From the NCBI GenBank assembly GCA_964617715.1, contig CAZTZN010000004.1, positions 5,670-69,669 on the forward strand: a DNA stretch of 64,000 nucleotides, read 5' to 3'. The notes beneath the pieces were generated by a model. It searched no databases and was not told where the DNA came from. It saw nothing but the letters and a program-made list of their open reading frames with translations. The DNA comes from JALGVA01 sp964617715 (GTDB lineage Bacteria > Armatimonadota > Zipacnadia > Zipacnadales > UBA5352). Made by a program: the position numbers and the translations under genes. How positions within the stretch are numbered: the stretch's first letter is position 1; the number at the start of each line of letters is the position of its first letter. Below, piece by piece: positions 1-8,664 of the stretch.

Positions 1-1
1 G

Positions 2-607
2 GCGGGCGTCGAGCTGACGCCGGTCGAGGTCGCCGCGCCGCTGCGCGACGGCCGGCAGGGCGTGGCGGCGGGTGACGTGTCGGCGACCTGGCGATTCGCG
101 GGGGAGCCGCCGCGCGCGTTGCGCACGATCCTGCCCGGCGCCGAGGGCGCCACCGTCACCGTCTCGCAGTGTCCGCCTGAGGAGGACGCGATCGTCGCCG
201 CCCACGTCGGTGGCGGCGCTCTGAGGCCGGGGACGGTCATCCCCCGGCGCGGGCACCTACAGATCACCCGCAGCGGCCCCACGGCGACCTTCGTCGCGGT
301 GCACGTGCCCCGGCAGGGCGAGGCGGCGCCGGAGGTCGTGGTCCGCCGCAGTGTTGTCGCAGGCCGCCCGCAGGCGGTGGCGCTGGTGATCGACTGCGGC
401 GGCACGCGCTTCGTGGTGCTGCACGATCCCGAGGCCGGGGAGTGCCGCTTCGCTGAGATGACGCTGGATGGCCGCGCGGCGATCGCGACGCTGCACGAGG
501 GCGCTCTGCGCAGCCTGTGCCTCGGCGCCGGCACGAGCGCGCGGTGGGGCGATGTCGTGATCGACGGTGACGCGGATGGCAACGGGTTCGTCCGGACGGG
601 CCTGTGA
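2..607 (+). CDS. C-terminal part of a probable secreted polysaccharide-lyase-like protein (5' truncated)
   Basis: The reading frame is open to the left edge of the window and ends with TGA at 605-607, so only about 201 C-terminal residues are visible; the GTG at 62 is probably internal. The visible part is all short beta-strand-like segments (e.g. TILPGAEGATVTV, TFVAVHVPR, RFVVLHDPE) with no catalytic motif that I recognise. This is the look of the C-terminal beta-sandwich of heparinase II/III-like or related carbohydrate-active proteins, and the next genes are secreted carbohydrate-type proteins, but the assignment is inference. The stop is 36 bases before the next start, so the two genes could be co-transcribed. 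Confidence 0.55.
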   Translation, partial: AGVELTPVEVAAPLRDGRQGVAAGDVSATWRFAGEPPRALRTILPGAEGATVTVSQCPPEEDAIVAAHVGGGALRPGTVIPRRGHLQITRSGPTATFVAVHVPRQGEAAPEVVVRRSVVAGRPQAVALVIDCGGTRFVVLHDPEAGECRFAEMTLDGRAAIATLHEGALRSLCLGAGTSARWGDVVIDGDADGNGFVRTGL

Positions 608-643
608 CCGCGAAGGGCATCATCCGATCGGGAGGCATTGACC

Positions 644-2911
644 ATGAACGCCCTGAGGCTCAGTCTGACCGTGACGATCTGCCTGGGAGTCATCAGTGCC
701 GCAGCGGCGCAGCCGGTGGAGCGGACGCTCGATGAGTTCGGGCCCGTGGATACGGTGATGGCCGCTCAGGCCACGCTGGAGACGGCGGTGCGGACGCTGC
801 TGGATGAAGGCGGCGGCGTGCTGGTGATCCCGCCGCAGGTGACCCAGGATCTGGAGATCGAGAACCTGCAGCAGGGCGAGCGGGCAACCAGCAACGAGGG
901 CCCCGCGGTCACCATCATCGACTACCGGGGCGGTTTCACCGAGTTCCATGTCGCGCCCATCGGCCGCCATCAGACCGGCACCTGGACCGGCCTGCGCGTC
1001 GAGCGCATGCTCAACCTGGGCGAGGAGAGCCTGCCGCACTGGGGAACGCAGGCGGCCCAGGCCATCGACAACTTCATCATCAGCGGCTCCTCCTCGTACA
1101 TGCACACCCTCACCGAGCCGGTGCAGCCTGGTGAGGATGTGCGCTGCTACCCCGACACCATCCGCGGCATCTGGATCGGCGCCTTCCTCAACATCACCAG
1201 CAGCGTCATGGGCTACGCTGAGCCGATGGACCGCATCACCGTCAAGGACATCGGCTGGGACCCCGAGCGCCGGCGCGCCTACTTCACCTGCGACCTGGAG
1301 TACGAGCATCCGGCGGGCGCGCTGATCTACAACAAACACAACGTCAACGGGCTGGTCATGCACGGCTGGTGCAACGCCGACAACCAGACCGCGGGCGAGC
1401 TGGCGGTCACGCGCAGCAACTACGCCGTCGGCGACAGCTTCTGCATCAGCGGCATCTTCCGTTACATGGGCGACGTCTTCTCCGGCTTCGGCGACGAGGG
1501 CGGCATCGTGCTCAACGCCGAGACCATCGGCGACCTCGATTTCTTCCGCTCGACCGTCGAATCGTTCGATCCGGACACCGACGAGGTCGTGTACACCGGT
1601 GGCAGGTGCAACGCCCATACGCTCAGCACCTCGCGGCCGCTCATCAACATGAATCGCGACAAGTGGATTACCGAGGGCACGGTCATGATCGTCTCGCCCT
1701 CCGGGACCTACCAGGGCGAGAGCTACCCGGGCGTGATCGGCGGGCCGGGCAACGCCTTCAACTACCAGGGTGGCGCCATCATCGGCTCGGCCGACTGCCC
1801 CTGGGATGAGAGCATCATCGGCCGGTTCTTCTGCATCACCGACGACTCCGAGGTCATCCTGCCCGGCGACCCGTCCACTTGCGGCGGCTACGGCAAGCCC
1901 CCCGACCGGCCGGTATACCGGTGGTACGAGATCAAGGAGTTGGAGACTCGCCCGGACGGCACCAGGCGCATCAAGATCCTGCGCGTGCGCTGGTCGGCGG
2001 TGGCCGCGGGCGCGCCCAACCTGTTTGACGCCGAGAACTACACCTCCGACGGCCACGAACGCCCGCTGCACTATGCCATCGCGCCCGGGGCGTGGGTGTA
2101 CGATGTGTCGCGCGGCTGGGCGCAGACCCATCAGACCGGCGGGGTGCTGCAGGGCGAGCATCCGCGCACCATCCGTGTGACCCCCAACGGCGATCGCGGC
2201 ACGCGCTTCGACTTCGAGCCCGGCGACGAGATCGAGCAGCCGGTCGGCCCCGACCCGTGGCAGCCGCGCCCGTTGCGCATCCGCACCTTCGACCAGATCC
2301 CCAGCACCATGCCCAGCTCCACCATCGAGGTGCAGCAGCTCGGGCGCGTCCAGGTCCCGCACGGGCTGAGCTTCGGCGGCATCATCCGCAGCCGCGACCA
2401 GCTCGACCGGCGCAAGGACCACCGGCCCGCCTACGACAGCATCATCAACCTGAGCGCGCTCAGTGACATCGGCATCGAGTTCGATGGCGAGGTCATGACC
2501 GCCGCGATCATGTTCCGCCAGCCCGGCGACTACGCCCAGCCCATCATGTGGCGCGTCAATCAGCCCTACGGCTCGGCCAGGCTGACTGTGGACCCGGGCA
2601 GCGGTGACCTGCACTTCCGCGGCGGCAACCTCGACCTCAACGGCCGGGCCGTCGAGCGTGTGACCGGGCTGTCATCGACGCAGACGCCCGCGAACAACCT
2701 GCGCGGCATCGACGTGGCGGTCGAGGAGGGCGCGACCGAGGTGACCGTGAGCTTCGCCACCCCCGAGACCGACGCCGCCTACGCGGTCTCGATCACGCCC
2801 TCGTGGCTGACCGCGTATGCCGTACCGACGAAGAGCGCCGAGGGCTTCACCGTGCAATTCGCCCAGTCGGCGCCTGCCGACGCCACGCTCGACTGGGTGA
2901 TCGTGCGCTGA
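644..2911 (+). CDS. Secreted protein of unknown function, possibly beta-helix/pectate-lyase-like
   Basis: A 755-residue protein with a signal peptide (MNALRLSLTVTICLGVISAA, cleavage near AAA-QP). ATG 644 is preferred to the in-frame TTG 638 because GGGAGG at 630-635 is 8 bases from the ATG. After the signal comes a segment with GGGVLVIPPQV, the kind of phrase seen at the start of pectate-lyase-superfamily beta-helices (a guess). The middle is rich in Gly/Asn/Ile turns. The last 90 residues contain a segment (TEVTVSFATPETDAAYAVSI) resembling the C-terminal beta domain of some tail-fibre or lectin-like proteins. I do not recognise a defined family or active site. It precedes a membrane protein on the same strand by about 100 bases. 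Confidence 0.6.
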   Translation: MNALRLSLTVTICLGVISAAAAQPVERTLDEFGPVDTVMAAQATLETAVRTLLDEGGGVLVIPPQVTQDLEIENLQQGERATSNEGPAVTIIDYRGGFTEFHVAPIGRHQTGTWTGLRVERMLNLGEESLPHWGTQAAQAIDNFIISGSSSYMHTLTEPVQPGEDVRCYPDTIRGIWIGAFLNITSSVMGYAEPMDRITVKDIGWDPERRRAYFTCDLEYEHPAGALIYNKHNVNGLVMHGWCNADNQTAGELAVTRSNYAVGDSFCISGIFRYMGDVFSGFGDEGGIVLNAETIGDLDFFRSTVESFDPDTDEVVYTGGRCNAHTLSTSRPLINMNRDKWITEGTVMIVSPSGTYQGESYPGVIGGPGNAFNYQGGAIIGSADCPWDESIIGRFFCITDDSEVILPGDPSTCGGYGKPPDRPVYRWYEIKELETRPDGTRRIKILRVRWSAVAAGAPNLFDAENYTSDGHERPLHYAIAPGAWVYDVSRGWAQTHQTGGVLQGEHPRTIRVTPNGDRGTRFDFEPGDEIEQPVGPDPWQPRPLRIRTFDQIPSTMPSSTIEVQQLGRVQVPHGLSFGGIIRSRDQLDRRKDHRPAYDSIINLSALSDIGIEFDGEVMTAAIMFRQPGDYAQPIMWRVNQPYGSARLTVDPGSGDLHFRGGNLDLNGRAVERVTGLSSTQTPANNLRGIDVAVEEGATEVTVSFATPETDAAYAVSITPSWLTAYAVPTKSAEGFTVQFAQSAPADATLDWVIVR

Positions 2912-3009
2912 CCACGCCCCTCGGCGGTGGCAGGTTGCGGCATCCTGCCCGGGGAACTCTGCACTTCCCGTGTCATCCCATGCTGCGGACGCACCGGTAA
3001 TCACGGACT

Positions 3010-4998
3010 ATGAGGCAGACCACCGAGCGCGTTCTCGCCCTGGAAGAGGCGGCACTGCCTCCGCGCTCGGCGCTGGTGGGTGTGACCGTGCGCGGCCTCG
3101 TGCTGGTCGTGCTCCTGACGCTCTTCACCTACCTGGTCATAAACCGCCTGGGCTTCATGCAGCTCGTGCCGCCGGTGCCGGCGCTCATCCTGCTGCTTTT
3201 GCTGGTGATCTGCAACAAGCTGGTGGCGCTGCTGGCGCGCGCCTTCCCGCTCGGCGGCTGGCTGCGCCCGCTCTCGCGCGGCGAGCTGCTCCTGATCTAC
3301 GCCGCACTGTCGATCGCCCCGGTGATGGACCGGGGCGTCTACGTCATACACTACCTGCTCTACCCGATCTACTACGGCAACGATGTCAACCAGTGGCAGG
3401 AGTTCGCGCGGCATTACCCGGGCTTCTACATCCCTGAGGACCATGCCGTCGCCCAGGGGTTCTGGGAGGGCTCCAGCACCGGCCTGATCCCGTGGGCGGC
3501 TTGGCGCCTCCCCCTGATGTACTGGATGAGCTTCAACCTGCTGGTGATGGTCGCGGTCGGCTGCCTGGTGGCGTTCTTCCGGCGGCAGTGGGCCGAGGCC
3601 GAACGCCTGCGCTATCCGCTGCTGTTCCTGCCGCTCGAGATCACCGGCGGCTTCGAGGGCTCGGCGGTCCACCGTGGCTTCTTCTTCCGCGACCCCCTCA
3701 TGTGGATCGGCTTCATCGCCGCCGCGCTCTTCAACGGCGCGCGCATCCTGCACGAGATCTACCCGGCGGTGCCCGAGATCAAGCTCTACATCCGACTGGC
3801 CACCAGCTTCGCCGATCCCCCCTGGCGCTGGATCCGGCCGCTGAACCTCTTCCTCATCCTCGACGTGTGGGGGCTGTCCTACCTGATGCCCGGGGATGTG
3901 CTGCTCACCGCCTGGGGCTCCTACTTCCTGATGAAGACCATCAAGGTCGTCGGGCTGTACGCGGGCTATCGCCGGGCCCGCTTCCCGTTCTACCAGGAGG
4001 TCAGCTCGGGGGCGTGCGTCGCGGTCTGCCTCTACATGTTCTACGTCTCACGGCGTCACTTCCGCCGCGTGCTCGGGCGCATCATCCGGGGGCCGGGCGA
4101 GTACGACCGCAACGAGGCGATGAGCTATCGCCTGTTGCTCATCGTGTTCGTCGCGGCGACCGCGGCCATGATGACCATGCTGCTGCGGGCCGGGCACCGC
4201 ATCGACCTGCTGCTGATCTATTTCGCCAGTCTGTACATGTTCGTGCTGGTAACCGCCCGCATGCGCGCCGAGGCCGGGCCGCCCGTGCCCTGGACTCACC
4301 CCTACGGCTACGACACCGAGATGCTCTACCATCTGCTGGGCAATCGCTACATTCGCGGCCTGGGCTCGCTGCAGCCCATGGTGCAGTTCTACTCGCTGTT
4401 CTACATCGGCCGCACCGTCTTCGCCCACAGCGCCGGCCAGTACTTCGCCGACGGCTACCGTGTCATCGACTACGGCAACGCCAGGCGCAGCTCGGTGTTC
4501 AAACTCATGCTGCTCGTGTGCCTGCTTTCGGTATTCCTGGCGTTCTGGACCCACCTGGACCTGGGCTACCGCCACGGTCAGGCGTTCTACTTCGCCGCCG
4601 AGGGGCGCGAACACCGCACCTGGCCGATCGCGTGGTCGAGCTACAACTACCGGCTGCTTGACGCGGGGGTGGACAAACCGGCGGGACCCAACATGTCGCG
4701 CATGGCGGGCTATGTCGGCGGCTTCGTGGGCACGGCAATCATCACCTGGGGGCGGCTGAACGTGAGCAACTTCCCGCTGCACCCGCTGGGGGTGGTGATG
4801 GGCACGCTCTACAATGACTGGTCGCCCTACTGGGCGCCCTTCCTCATCGCGTGGATCGCCCAACGCATCACGCTGCGCTACGGGAGTCTGCCCGCGTACC
4901 GGCGGATGGTGCCGCTCTTCCTCGGCCTGTTCCTGGGGCACACGATCGTCGGCAATGTCCTGCGCCGCATCATCATTCGGCTGGGGCCGGCGGGGTAG
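3010..4998 (+). CDS. Large polytopic membrane protein, DUF6785/DUF6784 type
   Basis: A 662-residue protein with roughly 12-14 hydrophobic segments. It matches my recollection of the DUF6785 (N-terminal) plus DUF6784 (C-terminal) architecture, common in Armatimonadota and Planctomycetota and of unknown function. It is clearly homologous to the protein at 55882-57861: both have an IPAVPEI/YPAVPEI block, a (F/W)P(L/V)HPLG block and PLFLGL(F/V)LG near the C-terminus. A substrate-transport role is plausible from topology and its carbohydrate-gene neighbours, but nothing in the sequence proves it. The ATG at 3010 has no strong ribosome-binding site, so the start is the least certain part. Confidence 0.75.
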   Translation: MRQTTERVLALEEAALPPRSALVGVTVRGLVLVVLLTLFTYLVINRLGFMQLVPPVPALILLLLLVICNKLVALLARAFPLGGWLRPLSRGELLLIYAALSIAPVMDRGVYVIHYLLYPIYYGNDVNQWQEFARHYPGFYIPEDHAVAQGFWEGSSTGLIPWAAWRLPLMYWMSFNLLVMVAVGCLVAFFRRQWAEAERLRYPLLFLPLEITGGFEGSAVHRGFFFRDPLMWIGFIAAALFNGARILHEIYPAVPEIKLYIRLATSFADPPWRWIRPLNLFLILDVWGLSYLMPGDVLLTAWGSYFLMKTIKVVGLYAGYRRARFPFYQEVSSGACVAVCLYMFYVSRRHFRRVLGRIIRGPGEYDRNEAMSYRLLLIVFVAATAAMMTMLLRAGHRIDLLLIYFASLYMFVLVTARMRAEAGPPVPWTHPYGYDTEMLYHLLGNRYIRGLGSLQPMVQFYSLFYIGRTVFAHSAGQYFADGYRVIDYGNARRSSVFKLMLLVCLLSVFLAFWTHLDLGYRHGQAFYFAAEGREHRTWPIAWSSYNYRLLDAGVDKPAGPNMSRMAGYVGGFVGTAIITWGRLNVSNFPLHPLGVVMGTLYNDWSPYWAPFLIAWIAQRITLRYGSLPAYRRMVPLFLGLFLGHTIVGNVLRRIIIRLGPAG

Positions 4999-5231
4999 GG
5001 GGTAGTCTGACTCGGGCCCCGGCATCACAGTACCCGGACTTCGACCGGCGCCACCGACAGCATCACCTCCGCCACGACGGCGAGCACGACCACGGCGCCC
5101 GGCGTCTCGAGCATCGTCACAGGCGGGCCTCCACGGGAGACGACTGTGCAGGAGGCAGCGCCGGGCCCCGGGATGAGTCTCCGCAGGGGCCGCCCGCACC
5201 TGCGGCGAACCGCCCGCCCGAGGTGATGGCG

Positions 5232-6212
5232 ATGCGCGATCCGTCGCGGACGGACTTCCTGAGCGAGGCCGGGTGGGGCGTCTTCCTGCACTACCTCGCG
5301 CCGGTGGTCGCGGGCGACGATGTCGATCCCGCGACCTGGCAGCGGCTGGTGGCGGGCGTCGATGTCGATGGCCTGGCCGACCAACTCGCCGACGTGGGCG
5401 CCGGCTATCTGTTTATCACACTGGGCCAGAACTCGGGCTACTACCTCTCACCGAACCAGGCCTATGACCGCATCGTTGGCCGCGAGCCCTCACGCTGCGC
5501 GGAGCGCGACCTGGTCGCGGACCTGTACGCGGCGCTGGCGCCTCGCGGCATTCACCTACTGGTCTACCTGCCCTCGGGCGCGCCCGACCGCGATGAGCGG
5601 GCGATGCAGGCCCTCGGCTGGCGCAAGGGCACACAGCCGATCCACGCGCGGCCGACGCGAGGCGCCGATGAGCACGGACGGCCCTGGGGCATCAACAACC
5701 CGCGCCTGGAGGGCTTTCAGCGCAAGTGGGAGGCGGTCATCGCCGAGTGGTCTCGACGCTGGGGGGAGCGCGTGCGCGGCTGGTGGTTCGACGGCTGCTA
5801 CTACCCGGAGATGTACGAGAGCCCGTTCCCGCCCAACTGGGCCAGCCTGTGCGCGGCCGCGCGTGCGGGCAACCCGAACAGCATCGTCGCCTTCAACCCG
5901 GGGGTGATGGTGGACCTGATGGTGCTCACCGAGCACCAGGACTACGCGGCGGGGGAGATCAGCGACACCTTCCCACCCTGCGCCGGGCGTTTCATTCACG
6001 GCGTACAGTGGCACGTACTCAGCTACCTCGGCGACACCTGGGGCCATGGTGAGCGGCCGCGCTTCGCCGACGACTTCCCCGAGCGGTACACGGGCGCGGC
6101 CGTCGAGCAGGGGGGCGTGGTGACCTGGGACGTGCCGCCCCGGCCCGACGGCCTCATCGACGATGTGTTCCTGCGGCGCCTGCGGTCCATCGGCGCCGCC
6201 GCTCACGGCTGA
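5232..6212 (+). CDS. Alpha-L-fucosidase-like (GH29-type) enzyme, short and cytoplasmic
   Basis: A 326-residue protein. ATG 5232 is chosen because GAGGTG at 5220-5225 is 6 bases upstream; the frame is open much further upstream but that stretch does not look coding. The fold signal is GH29-like: early strand GAGYLFITLGQNSGYY, then LVADLYAALAPRGIHLLVY, and RGWWFDGCYYPEMY, where the Asp in WFD corresponds to the usual fucosidase nucleophile. The C-terminal beta-sandwich of full GH29 enzymes (normally 450 residues or more) is absent, and there is no signal peptide. It may release fucose or a related 6-deoxysugar from imported oligosaccharides, or be a catalytically altered relative. It is convergent with the gene at 6216. 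Confidence 0.65.
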   Translation: MRDPSRTDFLSEAGWGVFLHYLAPVVAGDDVDPATWQRLVAGVDVDGLADQLADVGAGYLFITLGQNSGYYLSPNQAYDRIVGREPSRCAERDLVADLYAALAPRGIHLLVYLPSGAPDRDERAMQALGWRKGTQPIHARPTRGADEHGRPWGINNPRLEGFQRKWEAVIAEWSRRWGERVRGWWFDGCYYPEMYESPFPPNWASLCAAARAGNPNSIVAFNPGVMVDLMVLTEHQDYAAGEISDTFPPCAGRFIHGVQWHVLSYLGDTWGHGERPRFADDFPERYTGAAVEQGGVVTWDVPPRPDGLIDDVFLRRLRSIGAAAHG

Positions 6213-6215
6213 AGC

Positions 6216-8645
6216 TCAGTCGGCCCGCTCGATGACCGCCATCTCGCCCTCGCCCAGCGCCAGGCGCACCAGCCGCCGGCCATCCTCGATGCGCTGCTCA
6301 CCTGTGTTCGGCGTCAGCGCCCCATCGGCCCCGTACCAGTAGACCGTGACCGGCGCGTCGTCGCCGAGGGTGAAGGTCCCCGGCACGCAGGTGATCAGCC
6401 GCTCCTCGCCCAGCAGCCAGCCGCGGTGCAGCTCCACCGGCGTGAACGGGAACATGTGCCCGGTGATGGTCGGGTGCGGCTGCGTGGGCCGCGAGTAGTA
6501 GTAGTAAACCGTGCCCCACATGAGCTTGAGGCGGATGTCGGCCAGCAGGTCTTCGAAGTTCTTGATGACCAGATGATCTCCCAGTGAGATCGGCGTATAC
6601 AGGTGCGAGCGCGCCGGGTACCAGGTGGCTGCGGTCTCTACGAAGCGCGGGAAGTGGTAGTCGCTGAGCGTGGCGGTGCGCGGGCAGGAGTTGCCGATGA
6701 GCGCGCCGCCCCTGGCGAAGATGTAGTCGATCAACTGCGCCTTGGCCTCCAGCGACAACAGTTGCGGGTCGCCGAACCTGCGTACGATCCGGTGCCGCTC
6801 ATCCAGCTCCGCTGAGTGCCCGTCCCAACGGTCGTAACTGCGCTTGGGCGAGATCATCTCCAGCTCGTCCCAGTAGATGCCGTCGGCGCCGATGCGGTCG
6901 TCGTCGAGGCACATGTCGATGACCTGCTTCATGGCCTCGAAGTAGGAGTTGCCGATGGCCGGGTAGCAGTAGTAGAAGGTCATGCCGATGCGGTTGGTGT
7001 AGCCCTGATTGACGTAGGGCGTGCCGTCCTCGTTGGTGATAAGCGAGTCGGGGAAGCGCGCGGGCGTGTCCTCGTACAGGTTGATGAAGCTGTGAATGTA
7101 GATGAGTGACTTCACCTCGGGTGTCGCCGCGCGCAGGTTCGCGCAGGCCTGCCGGAAGCGCTCCTGCAGATGCGTGGCCTCCAGCATCTGCGCCCCGTGG
7201 TAGTAGGGCGGGTCGCCGCCGATGTTGGCCCAGGTGCCGGTTGACACGAAGGCCAGGTCGCGTTCCCGCACCATCGCGCGGATGTCGTCGGCGCTCATGT
7301 CGGCGAGGCTGGAAAGACCGAACTGGAAGCCGCCGGGCACGGTGAAATTCACGTTCAGGTCGCGGCGGCACAGGTTGATGAGGTCAAAGTAGTCCGGGCG
7401 CAGGACCGGGTAGACCGCCCAGCGCAGCGTGTACTCCCCGCCCGCGGGCAGACAGAACACGTCGCTGCGCACCCCTGCCGCGCCGGCCGCGTCCCAGTAG
7501 AACACACCCTGCACCCGCGCCACATCATCGAGCGCCAGCAGCCCGCAGCCCGCCTGCGCGCCGGCGATGAAGACCGTGGAGTTCTCGTAGCCGCGCAGTT
7601 GCGCCACCGCCGGGTCGGGATTGCCGCACAGATACGCGTCCTTGATCTCTTCTAGGGGCGCGCGCAACTCGTGCGCCCACGCCAGCCCGATGTCCCGGTC
7701 GGCGAGGTTGCGCAGTCGGTCCTCGATGAGCAGGTGATCGCCCTCGAAGGTGACCGTGCGCTCGACGTCGTAGTCGGGCGCATGCCCGAGGGCGCCCGCG
7801 CCATCCTCGCCACCCCTCACCTCGACGCGCCAGCCCTCCTGCCCCTCAGGCGCACCGGTCGCGGGCATGGTATTGAAGCCGCCGCCCTCGTACGAGAACC
7901 GGGAGACTACCTCGACACCCAGGCCCGGCAGCGTGATGGTCATGCCGCCGCCTTCACCCACCGCCGCAACTTCGCCGATGGTCGCGGTCGCCGGGGGCTG
8001 GACCATCAGCCGATCGGGCGAGAACTCCTCCTCGGCAGCGACCTGCCCCTTCACCACCGCCGGCTCGTCGGACAGCTCCACGCCAAGCTCCGCAAAGACC
8101 AGGTCGAGCGTCGGGTTGTCCTCCGGAAAGTACGAGCGCAGGTTCATACCCGGGCCCCGATGGGTGATAGTGAGCGTATTCTCTTCGCCCGGGCGCACCA
8201 GGTCGGTGATGTCGATGATGAAGCGGTAGGCCGAGACCTCGACCATCTCGCCGCCCACCTCGGCCTGGTAGCCCAGCGGCGTGAAGTCGGGCGCGTAGAC
8301 CACGCGCCAGTTGGCACCCTGCGCCCAGGGAATGCGCAGGCCTCCGGGCATGATGGCCTCGAGCGGCTTGTTGATCAGCCGCACCGCCGACCGGGTTGCG
8401 GCGGCGTTGAGCGGGTCACCGTTGACCGCGAGCCCCATGACGTAGGTCGATCCCGCGGTGCGCGGCGAGTCCATGCGCACCTCGTAGATCAACCGCACAG
8501 AGGCGTAGTCACCCTCCGGCGTGAAACTCAGCTCGGCCTCCTCGCCGTAGGGCAGCACCCAGCCGGGCTCGGCCAGCTCGATGGTCTCGGCCGCCGCCGG
8601 CAGTGTGGCGAGCATTCCCAGGACCAGCACGATCGCCATGCGCAT
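6216..8645 (-). CDS. Secreted TIM-barrel glycoside-hydrolase-like protein
   Basis: An 809-residue protein; the ATG at 8645 is favoured because GGGGTG lies 6-7 bases upstream (a GTG at 8654 is possible). It has a signal peptide (MAIVLVLGMLATLPAAAE). Residues about 25-190 look like a beta-sandwich, 190-410 like a galactose-mutarotase-type supersandwich, and 430-700 like a TIM barrel containing IGADGIYWDELEM, whose Asp and Glu are candidate catalytic residues at a strand end. A small beta domain ends the protein. This order resembles large glycosidases such as alpha-galactosidase-like or DUF6259 proteins, but I cannot name the family. It starts 19 bases after the stop of the heparinase-like gene, so the two form an operon. 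Confidence 0.6.
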   Translation of the reverse strand: MRMAIVLVLGMLATLPAAAETIELAEPGWVLPYGEEAELSFTPEGDYASVRLIYEVRMDSPRTAGSTYVMGLAVNGDPLNAAATRSAVRLINKPLEAIMPGGLRIPWAQGANWRVVYAPDFTPLGYQAEVGGEMVEVSAYRFIIDITDLVRPGEENTLTITHRGPGMNLRSYFPEDNPTLDLVFAELGVELSDEPAVVKGQVAAEEEFSPDRLMVQPPATATIGEVAAVGEGGGMTITLPGLGVEVVSRFSYEGGGFNTMPATGAPEGQEGWRVEVRGGEDGAGALGHAPDYDVERTVTFEGDHLLIEDRLRNLADRDIGLAWAHELRAPLEEIKDAYLCGNPDPAVAQLRGYENSTVFIAGAQAGCGLLALDDVARVQGVFYWDAAGAAGVRSDVFCLPAGGEYTLRWAVYPVLRPDYFDLINLCRRDLNVNFTVPGGFQFGLSSLADMSADDIRAMVRERDLAFVSTGTWANIGGDPPYYHGAQMLEATHLQERFRQACANLRAATPEVKSLIYIHSFINLYEDTPARFPDSLITNEDGTPYVNQGYTNRIGMTFYYCYPAIGNSYFEAMKQVIDMCLDDDRIGADGIYWDELEMISPKRSYDRWDGHSAELDERHRIVRRFGDPQLLSLEAKAQLIDYIFARGGALIGNSCPRTATLSDYHFPRFVETAATWYPARSHLYTPISLGDHLVIKNFEDLLADIRLKLMWGTVYYYYSRPTQPHPTITGHMFPFTPVELHRGWLLGEERLITCVPGTFTLGDDAPVTVYWYGADGALTPNTGEQRIEDGRRLVRLALGEGEMAVIERAD

Positions 8646-8664
8646 TGCGGTCACCCCGGTCTCG

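Noticed and set aside
620..2614. Long antisense open frame (minus strand, about 660 codons) under the secreted protein at 644-2911.
   Set aside because: High GC makes long antisense frames common; the plus-strand product has a signal peptide and a ribosome-binding site, while the antisense product is low-complexity Asp/Val/Ala/His-rich sequence.
5025..5384. Minus-strand frame between the first DUF6785-type gene and the GH29-like gene, ending in a hydrophobic stretch.
   Set aside because: It overlaps the GH29-like start, has no ribosome-binding site and no family signal.
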